From assembly GCA_031550755.1 (NCBI GenBank), contig JAVBOJ010000050.1, positions 1-18,899 of the forward strand: a stretch of DNA of 18,899 bases. The letters run 5' to 3'. Under the pieces are notes generated by a model, which saw nothing but the letters and a program-made list of their open reading frames with translations, did no database searches and had not been told where the DNA came from. A program made the translations under genes and the position numbers. This document shows positions 13,889-18,899 of the stretch, in pieces. Position 1 is the first letter of the stretch; the number at the start of each line of letters is the position of its first letter. The DNA comes from JAVBOJ01 sp031550755. GTDB lineage: Bacteria; Bacillota; Clostridia; Oscillospirales; UBA929.

Positions 13889-15136
13889 TCACCATGTAAG
13901 GCTGTTTTCAAATGCAACAGGCGTGTTTCCCTTCCCTACTTCACCAATCGGATAACATTGACAGACCTTCGATACCGCTTTTGATATGACGGGCTCCGCG
14001 GCCGGCTCCACAACAACAATCAACCCGACGCCGCAGTTGAAGGTTTTGAGCATTTCACTCTCCGCGACGCCGCCGTTTGCCTTGACATGCTTGAACACAG
14101 GCGGGACGACAATGCGGCCGAGGTCGACGCGGGCGGACAAACCCTCCGGCATGACCCGCGAGAGATTGCCCTCGATGCCGCCGCCGGTGATGTGCGCCAT
14201 CCCATGCACGGAAGAATCGCCGAAAAGCCCTTTCACCGCTTGATAGTATGGCGTGTGAGGCTTCATAATCGCCTCGAGGAAGGTTTCATTGCCGAGCCTC
14301 TCGCTCTGCATTTGCGGCATGACGTCCATCAGATGCCTAACAAAGGAGTAACCGTTTGTATGCAGTCCGTTTGACGCCAGCGCGAGAAGCCTGTCACCGG
14401 CTTGGATGTTTGAGCCGTCGATAATTTTTCCCTTGTCCACAATCCCCGCAATGCTTGCGGTGAGGACATATACCCCTTTTTCCACAACGCCGGGCTGTAC
14501 CGACGTTTCTCCGCCGACCAAATCACATTCGTTTTCCCGGCAGGCTTCCGAAATGCCTTTGATGATTGATTTGATGGTGTCCTTCTCGGCGTTGCCGCAG
14601 ATGATTGTGTCCAGTACGGCCAGCGGCTTCGCACCCATGACGAGGATGTCGTTGACGAGGTGATTTACCATGTCGTGGCAGATTGACTCTGTATATCCGT
14701 GTTTTACGGCGAGCTTCTGCTTGGAGCCGGGTTCCTCGGATTTTAAGACAAGCACCGGATTTTCGATGTCATTAAAACGAATGTCATACAAGGACGCAAA
14801 CGGGCCAAGCTTGTTCAACACGCGCGGGTTCTGCGAATTGAGGTAGACAGCCATGTCCCGTTTTATTGAATCCGTGTATGCAATATCCACGCCAGCCTTT
14901 GAGTAGGTCAGCCCGGCATCCGTTGCGTCCTGCGCGTTCAATATTTCATCGGTCGTCGTTCCCAAAAGTCGGGAAAGCGCGTAGAGCAATTCGATTGCAG
15001 GATAGGACGCGCCGCTCTCCCATTTGGACACAGCCTGAAACGAAACATGCAAAACGTCCGCTACCTGTTGCTGCGTCAATCCCTTTGCTTTGCGTTTGTC
15101 GGCTATGAAGGCCGCTATTTTTTTATTGTCAAGCAC
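13889..15136 (-). CDS. XRE-family DNA-binding domain fused to a PurM (AIR synthetase)-like enzyme domain
   Basis: The 415-residue product has two parts. Residues 7-66 are a Cro/C1-type helix-turn-helix (RKAKGLTQQQVADVLHVSFQAVSKWESGASYP). Residues about 77-410 match phosphoribosylformylglycinamidine cyclo-ligase (PurM): YSKAGVDI, VNDILVMGAKPL with Asp163, LVGGETSVQPG (206-216), IIDGSNIQAGDRLLALASNGLHTNGYS, MAHITGGGIEGNLSRVMPEGL and FNCGVGLIVVV. PurM makes aminoimidazole ribonucleotide in purine synthesis. Here the loop DGVGTK of the family is replaced by EEPGSK (134-139), and AEM after GGET by SVQ, so the substrate may differ. GTG 15136 is preferred over ATG 15193 because AGGGGGTGA lies just before it and the promoter -10 falls between them. 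By eye it is less GC-rich than the core genes. No other purine gene is nearby. It could be a metabolite-sensing repressor, or an enzyme with self-regulation. Confidence 0.88.
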   Translation of the reverse strand: MLDNKKIAAFIADKRKAKGLTQQQVADVLHVSFQAVSKWESGASYPAIELLYALSRLLGTTTDEILNAQDATDAGLTYSKAGVDIAYTDSIKRDMAVYLNSQNPRVLNKLGPFASLYDIRFNDIENPVLVLKSEEPGSKQKLAVKHGYTESICHDMVNHLVNDILVMGAKPLAVLDTIICGNAEKDTIKSIIKGISEACRENECDLVGGETSVQPGVVEKGVYVLTASIAGIVDKGKIIDGSNIQAGDRLLALASNGLHTNGYSFVRHLMDVMPQMQSERLGNETFLEAIMKPHTPYYQAVKGLFGDSSVHGMAHITGGGIEGNLSRVMPEGLSARVDLGRIVVPPVFKHVKANGGVAESEMLKTFNCGVGLIVVVEPAAEPVISKAVSKVCQCYPIGEVGKGNTPVAFENSLTW

Positions 15137-15156
15137 GCAAATCACCCCCTGTTCAA

Positions 15157-15184
15157 AGTATATCACGAGGCTATAAATATACAA
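15157..15184 (-). promoter_or_regulatory. Promoter of the XRE-PurM gene
   Basis: On the minus strand TTGTAT (15184-15179) and TATACT (15162-15157) are 16 bases apart, preceding the GTG start by about 20 bases. The short leader leaves room for autoregulation, but I saw no clear operator dyad overlapping it. Confidence 0.5.
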
Positions 15185-15233
15185 TAACCGCACAGGTGAT
15201 TTGGCTCGAAAAACTCAACCGGAGGTAGAAACG

Positions 15234-15332
15234 ATGCCATGGTTTATTTTTCGCCATATCCTCGACACCCGCGCAAAGCCGGTCGCAAAGAAATTTCGCC
15301 GGGCGGTTGACAACGGCTCAAAATCATTATAA
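15234..15332 (+). CDS. Possible small basic protein, 32 residues, unknown
   Basis: An ATG at 15234 has a strong GGAGG eight bases upstream and opens a 32-codon frame, MPWFIFRHILDTRAKPVAKKF and on, ending at TAA 15330-15332. The product is rich in Arg and Lys, with a short hydrophobic start (WFIFRHIL). It is divergent from the XRE-PurM gene, with 97 bases between start codons. Its 3' end overlaps the promoter of the following tRNA-Gly. I do not recognise it and see no clear own promoter. The ribosome binding site is the only positive evidence; it could be chance or the remnant of a longer gene. Confidence 0.4.
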   Translation: MPWFIFRHILDTRAKPVAKKFRRAVDNGSKSL

Positions 15333-15335
15333 AAT
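15307..15335 (+). promoter_or_regulatory. Promoter of tRNA-Gly(CCC)
   Basis: A perfect TTGACA (15307-15312) stands 17 bases before TAAAAT (15330-15335); TATAAA at 15 bases is an alternative -10. The start would be near 15342, about seven bases before the tRNA. Confidence 0.7.
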
Positions 15336-15348
15336 ATATACGTTTTCT

Positions 15349-15422
15349 GCGGGCTTAGTTCATTGGTAGAATGAAAGCTTCCCAAGCTTTAGAGGAGGGT
15401 TCGATTCCCTTAGCCCGCTCCA
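15349..15422 (+). tRNA. tRNA-Gly, anticodon CCC
   Basis: The 74-base cloverleaf has acceptor arms GCGGGCT and AGCCCGC, D-arm GTTCATTGGTAGAAT, anticodon stem AAAGC/GCTTT with loop TTCCCAA (anticodon CCC), T-loop GTTCGATTC, discriminator T and encoded CCA at 15420-15422. It reads GGG codons and complements the TCC isoacceptor at 13568. Confidence 0.95.
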
Positions 15423-15502
15423 CAAAAAACCGGCCAAATGGCGGGTGTTCGCAAGACAGAATCAATAAAATAACGTAAGGCATCTGTTAGGCGGGAAAAG
15501 AC

Positions 15503-15547
15503 AAAGCAGGTGGTATCCAGAAATCAATTGGATACCACCTGCTTTTT
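15503..15547 (+). terminator. Long-stem terminator between tRNA-Gly(CCC) and the Imm-5-like gene
   Basis: A perfect 16-bp stem (AAAGCAGGTGGTATCC with GGATACCACCTGCTTT, 11-base loop) is followed by TTTTTGTATTT on the plus strand. The minus strand after the stem is also T-rich (TTTGTCTTTT), so it may act in both directions. It lies 80 bases after the tRNA. Confidence 0.75.
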
Positions 15548-15630
15548 GTATTTATCTTTGGGCCAGGTTCGAGGTGTTGACAAAGGCCCCAGGAGTCATG
15601 ATCAAGCCGCCACTTTTCTCAAAAACGATC

Positions 15631-15659
15631 AAGACACGGCCTCACAAACGTGATATAAT
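15631..15659 (+). promoter_or_regulatory. Promoter of the Imm-5-like gene
   Basis: A perfect TATAAT (15654-15659), preceded by TGA as an extended -10, lies 17 bases after AAGACA (15631-15636). The start would be near 15666, giving a leader of about 35 bases. Confidence 0.65.
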
Positions 15660-15700
15660 GAACCAAAAAGCTTAGAAAAGGAAAAAGGAGGCGACAAACG

Positions 15701-16231
15701 ATGGCTGCATTGCGAAAAATGCTCGGCGATGTGAACGCACCTTCCGTGCTGGCCCTGAAAGATCTGATCGATACCCAGAGCAAGGACACCATCCGCGCAT
15801 GGTGTCTGAACTATGCCGAACGCAAGCTGCTGCCCATCTTCGAGAAGCACTGCCCCGGCGACAACCGCCCGCGAAACGCGGTCAATGCCGCGCGGGATTA
15901 TCTGGACGGCAGGGTGAAATTCCCCGTCGTAAAGGACATCATTCTAAACCAATGCCACGCCGCCGCGCGGGAACTGGACGCCAACCCCGCCGCCCAGGCG
16001 GCGGCCAGAGCTGTCGGACAGGGCGCGGCGGTTGTCCACACCCTGACCCATTCGCTCGGATTGTACTTTTACGCGGCGGCTGCCGTCGCCTATGACCGCG
16101 TGGGGCTCTGCGCCGCCGACGGGGTGTACGCGGAGATTGCCGAGGAAATATGCTCCGATTACACAAACGCGCTCCGCGCCGTCGCGGTGGAAAACGAGCC
16201 CAATCCGGCAAAGCTGAAATGGTATTGCTGA
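15701..16231 (+). CDS. Imm-5-like putative immunity protein
   Basis: The 176-residue, alanine-rich, helical protein resembles the Imm-5 family of putative immunity proteins: CLNYAERKLLPIFEKHCPGDNRPRNAVNAARDYLDG, then several alanine-rich helices with conserved His (NQCHAAARELDANPAAQAAARAVGQGAAVVHTLTHSLGLYFYAAAAVAY). In polymorphic toxin systems such proteins are predicted to neutralise a cognate toxin, but many occur alone and have no tested function. No toxin gene is in view. ATG 15701 has AAGGAGGCG upstream and its own promoter lies at 15631-15659. It is followed after 16 bases by a broken ClbS-family gene with a good ribosome binding site, so the two formed an operon. Family assignment is from the recognised pattern only. 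Confidence 0.7.
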   Translation: MAALRKMLGDVNAPSVLALKDLIDTQSKDTIRAWCLNYAERKLLPIFEKHCPGDNRPRNAVNAARDYLDGRVKFPVVKDIILNQCHAAARELDANPAAQAAARAVGQGAAVVHTLTHSLGLYFYAAAAVAYDRVGLCAADGVYAEIAEEICSDYTNALRAVAVENEPNPAKLKWYC

Positions 16232-16247
16232 AAGGGAGGTAACCGCC

Positions 16248-16562
16248 ATGCCGAACGGAGCGCAGGCGGCGGTATTCGCGTTTGACGACGACCCAAAATA
16301 CAAAGAGGCGCACTGAAAACGCGACAAAAACCTGCGCGACGTGCTTGTACATCTCTATGAATGGCATCGTCTGTTGCTCGATTGGACGTCAGCGAATCGG
16401 AGCGGTCACAACAATCCGTTTTTGCCGGAGCCCTACAACTGGAAAACCTACGGCGATATGAACATTGCATTTTGGGAGAAGTACCGGTTCACGGCCTACG
16501 CCGACGCGGTTGTGCTGCTCCGCGAGAGCCACTTCAAAACGGAAGCCGGAGGCGTATGTTGA
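16248..16562 (+). pseudogene. Remnant of a ClbS/DfsB family four-helix-bundle protein
   Basis: The frame starts at ATG 16248 behind GGGAGG and stops at TGA 16314-16316, after DDDPKYKEAH. It then continues in the same frame as KRDKNLRDVLVHLYEWHRLLLDW, and on to PFLPEPYNWKTYGDMNIAFWEKY and LLRESHF, ending at 16562. This is the middle of a ClbS/DfsB (DUF1706) protein, where the family has EAHWxRDKNLRDVL: the TGA stands exactly at the conserved Trp. The N-terminal 35-40 residues and the C-terminal 50 or so residues of the usual length (about 170) are missing. ClbS itself protects against colibactin; most homologues are uncharacterised. With both ends lost and an internal stop, this is a true relic rather than a single error. 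Confidence 0.82.
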
Positions 16563-16656
16563 ATTTATGCTGCGAAACGGTTTTCAGGTGAAACGATGGC
16601 CGGTATTATACGCCGCGTTCCCGCTGGTATCCCTTGAAGCGTGCAAGGACAAATAA
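16555..16656 (+). pseudogene. Unidentified C-terminal-like coding remnant
   Basis: Directly after the ClbS relic and in another frame, about 33 codons read YVEFMLRNGFQVKRWPVLYA and on to LVSLEACKDK, ending at TAA 16654-16656. The residue mix looks coding and the NGFQVKRW stretch recalls the last strand of small acyltransferases, but I cannot assign it. It has no proper start and is probably debris joined to the ClbS relic by deletion. Confidence 0.25.
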
Positions 16657-16690
16657 CTACAGTTTTTTCTTGCGTTTGGCGGGCTTGCGG

Positions 16691-16719
16691 TTGCTTTTTC
16701 GGCGGAAATACCGTATAAT
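16691..16719 (+). promoter_or_regulatory. Promoter of the ABC exporter operon
   Basis: TTGCTT (16691-16696) and a perfect TATAAT (16714-16719) are 17 bases apart. The start would be near 16726, with a leader of about 40 bases. Confidence 0.7.
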
Positions 16720-16764
16720 ATTCCCATTCGTTTTTTATTTTATGAAGTTCGAGGTATTGGCACC

Positions 16765-18579
16765 ATGCACCTGCCCTGGAAAAAAGGAAAACTCTTCCTC
16801 TTTTTTGAGTTAATGCGCGGTCGGCGCGCACGTCTGCTAATTACCGTGCTTTGCGCCGCGTGCGCCGTCACATTCCAATTCCTTACGCCACAGGTGGTGC
16901 GCGTGACGGTGGACTCCGTGATCGACAGCAAACCCTTCGGCGTACCTGCCTTTGTGCAGGACTTCATCAATTCCCTGGGCGGCCGCGAGTTTTTGCGCGG
17001 CGCGCTCTGGATTCCCGCACTCATTTCCATCGGCATGGCGTTGATTGCGGGCGTCGCCAACTTCTTCCGGCGGTTTTTCACCCCGGAATCGGCCAACTTT
17101 ATGGCCAAGCGCCTGCGCGACACCCTGTATGCCCACATCCAGCGCCTGCCCTATGCGTGGCATGTCAAAATCCAAACCGGGGATATCATCCAGCGCTGCA
17201 CCTCCGACGTGGATACGGTGCGCGAATTTATGGCCAACCAGCTCGGAGAAATGATCCGCTCGGTGTTTTTGGTGACGGCGGCGCTGGTTCTGATGTTCTC
17301 CATGGACGTATTCATGACACTTGTAACATTGTCGTTGCTGCCCATCATTTTCCTGTTCTCGTGGCGGTTTTCCAAGCGGGTGTCCAAAAGCTTTTTGCGG
17401 GTGGATGAATCCGAGGGTGAGCTCCAGTCGGTGGTGCAGGAAAACCTGACCGGCGTGCGGGTGGTACGCGCGTTTGGGCGGGAACGGTTTGAGATCGAAC
17501 GCTTTGACACGCAAAACGAGAAATTCAACGGCCTGACGGTCAAATTGGGCAATCTTTTGGGCAACTTCTGGGGGCTGGGCGATATCCTCACCGGCTTGCA
17601 GATCCTGCTCACCGTCGTCGTCGGCATCCTGCGCTGCAACGCCGGCGAGCTCTCGCTGGGCACGTTCCAGACCTTTTACGTATATTCCAACATGATGGTG
17701 TGGCCGGTGCGCAATCTGGGCCGGCTGCTCACCGATATGAGTAAGGCGTTTGTGTCGCTGGGTCGGCTGCGCGAGATTCTGACCGAGGAGCCGGAGGCCG
17801 ACGCGCCCGATGCCAAAGCCCCCGAGATTGAGGGCGAGATCGTCTTTGACCGCGTCACCTTCGGGTACGGCGACCAGCCGCCGGTGCTGAGGGATGTTTC
17901 CTTTACCTTAAAGCCCGGCCAGACGCTGGCCATCCTTGGCGGCACCGGCAGCGGCAAGTCGTCGCTGGCGCATCTGCTGTGCCGGCTGTATGACCTGTCC
18001 CCCGCGCAGGGGAGCATCCGCATCGACGGGACGCCGATCAACGAAATCCGGCGGGATCACCTGCGCCGCCATGTGGGGCTTGTGTTACAGGAGCCCTTCC
18101 TGTTTTCCAAAACCATCCGGCAGAATATCACGGCCGCCAAGCCCAACGCCGAGCTGGAGCTGATACGCGCCAAGGCGGAGATCGCCGCCATTCACGATTC
18201 CATCGAGGCGTTCGGACAGGGATATGACACCCTGATCGGCGAGCGCGGGGTCACCCTGTCGGGCGGGCAGCGCCAGCGCGTGGCGATTGCCCGGATGCTG
18301 ATGCAGGAAGCCCCGATCATGATTTTTGACGACAGTCTGTCGGCCGTCGATACCGAGACCGACGCCCGTATCCGCGACGCGCTGTATCATCACACCAAAA
18401 AGAGCGCCGTCATCATCATTTCGCACCGGCTGTCCACCCTGATGCAGGCCGATCAGATCATGGTGCTGAAAAACGGCGGCATTGAGGAAATGGGCAGCCA
18501 TGAGGAGCTTTTGAAGCATGACGGCTCGTATCGCCGCATTTTTGAGATGCAGAGTCAAATCGACGAGGAAATTGTATGA
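16765..18579 (+). CDS. ABC exporter half-transporter, degenerate-site subunit of a heterodimer
   Basis: The 604-residue protein fuses an N-terminal six-helix exporter membrane domain (about residues 20-320) with a C-terminal ATPase (about 345-590). ATPase motifs are Walker A GGTGSGKSS (392-400, Lys398), Q-loop LVLQEPFLF, signature LSGGQRQR (498-505), Walker B IMIFDDSLSAVD (Asp522-Asp523) and H-loop His554 in IISHRLS. Asp523 replaces the catalytic Glu, as in the degenerate-site subunits of heterodimeric exporters such as TM287 and BmrC. The next gene, overlapping by ATGA, should be the canonical partner. ATG 16765 has GAGGT nine bases upstream. The substrate is unknown; relatives export drugs or lipids. 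The ClbS and Imm-5-like genes upstream are separated by a promoter. Confidence 0.93.
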   Translation: MHLPWKKGKLFLFFELMRGRRARLLITVLCAACAVTFQFLTPQVVRVTVDSVIDSKPFGVPAFVQDFINSLGGREFLRGALWIPALISIGMALIAGVANFFRRFFTPESANFMAKRLRDTLYAHIQRLPYAWHVKIQTGDIIQRCTSDVDTVREFMANQLGEMIRSVFLVTAALVLMFSMDVFMTLVTLSLLPIIFLFSWRFSKRVSKSFLRVDESEGELQSVVQENLTGVRVVRAFGRERFEIERFDTQNEKFNGLTVKLGNLLGNFWGLGDILTGLQILLTVVVGILRCNAGELSLGTFQTFYVYSNMMVWPVRNLGRLLTDMSKAFVSLGRLREILTEEPEADAPDAKAPEIEGEIVFDRVTFGYGDQPPVLRDVSFTLKPGQTLAILGGTGSGKSSLAHLLCRLYDLSPAQGSIRIDGTPINEIRRDHLRRHVGLVLQEPFLFSKTIRQNITAAKPNAELELIRAKAEIAAIHDSIEAFGQGYDTLIGERGVTLSGGQRQRVAIARMLMQEAPIMIFDDSLSAVDTETDARIRDALYHHTKKSAVIIISHRLSTLMQADQIMVLKNGGIEEMGSHEELLKHDGSYRRIFEMQSQIDEEIV

Positions 18580-18899
18580 ATTATTACGAAGAATACGACT
18601 ATAACAAACCGTTTTCCCTCAAGGTCTGGGCGCGGATGGGCCGGTTTGTCCGGCCGTACAAAAAACGGCTGGCCCTCATCGCCGCGCTGATGATGTACGC
18701 CGCGCTGGTGGATGTGCTTTTGCCGCTGGCGCTGCGCATGGCGGTCAACAACTTCATCGTGCCCGGCGTCACCGAGGGGCTCTGGCTGTTTACCGCCGTG
18801 GTGGCGGGACTGGTCATCACCTCGGGCGCCGGCGTGATCCTGTTTATCCGCGTCGCCATCTGGGTGGAGAGCCACATCGGGCGGGACATCCGCCGCGAC
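18576..18899 (+). CDS. Second ABC exporter half-transporter, 5' part, cut by window edge
   Basis: The first 108 residues are visible: MNYYEEYDYNKPFSLKVWAR, then MGRFVRPYKKRLALIAALMM, two hydrophobic segments (ALIAALMMYAALVDVLLPLAL and LFTAVVAGLVITSGAGVILF), and a coupling-helix-like VESHIGRDIRRD. This is the start of an exporter-type membrane domain and matches the partner role for the preceding subunit. The ATG shares bases with the upstream TGA (GTATGAA), so translation is coupled. The ATPase domain, which should carry the catalytic Glu, lies outside the window. Confidence 0.88.
   Translation, partial: MNYYEEYDYNKPFSLKVWARMGRFVRPYKKRLALIAALMMYAALVDVLLPLALRMAVNNFIVPGVTEGLWLFTAVVAGLVITSGAGVILFIRVAIWVESHIGRDIRRD

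Noticed and set aside
16314..16316. TGA as Trp or selenocysteine in the ClbS-type gene
   Set aside because: TGA ends many intact genes in this window, the family has Trp rather than Cys here, and the gene also lacks both ends, so it is a relic.

Overview
This window looks like chromosomal DNA of a fairly GC-rich clostridial Firmicute, probably near the Oscillospiraceae/Ruminococcaceae. The signs are the dgt-dnaG-rpoD order, a short SigA-type sigma factor, a zinc-type ribosomal protein L31, a DUF6514-like small protein, a PPi-type phosphofructokinase, an aldo/keto reductase with a ferredoxin tail, and strong AGGAGG ribosome binding sites. The assignment rests on recognised families; no search was run.

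Left part (1-5932, mostly minus strand, read right to left): a DUF6514-like gene with its own terminator; a tight MATE transporter / PPi-phosphofructokinase / Fe-S aldo-keto reductase operon behind a good promoter; a 280-base gap holding a plus-strand promoter, a possible small RNA and three stem-loops; then thioredoxin reductase coupled by a GTGA overlap to ruvB. The ruvB frame is cut by two in-frame stops. Together with neighbouring odd residues they all look like G-to-T changes on the coding strand, so they are either real decay or a sequence artefact.

Middle part (5933-13750, plus strand): rpmE with promoter and terminator; a flavin reductase-like gene and a YigZ-like gene; then dgt, dnaG, rpoD, a PilZ-domain gene and mnmA. 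The last four overlap or nearly touch and form an information-processing operon with a c-di-GMP-type protein inserted. A clear promoter then drives tRNA-Gly(TCC) and tRNA-Arg(TCT), followed by a terminator.

Right part (13751-16690): an accessory-looking stretch between core genes. It holds an XRE-type DNA-binding domain fused to a PurM (AIR synthetase)-like enzyme on the minus strand, a divergent 32-codon ORF with a strong ribosome binding site, tRNA-Gly(CCC), a long-stem terminator, an Imm-5-like putative immunity gene, and the wreck of a ClbS/DfsB-family gene. The window ends with a heterodimeric ABC exporter pair. The first subunit has Asp in place of the catalytic Glu after Walker B; the second runs off the edge.

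The most unusual item is the XRE-PurM fusion, whose PurM loop DGVGTK is replaced by EEPGSK while the rest of the fold signature is kept. No CRISPR array, transposase, phage gene or rRNA was seen.
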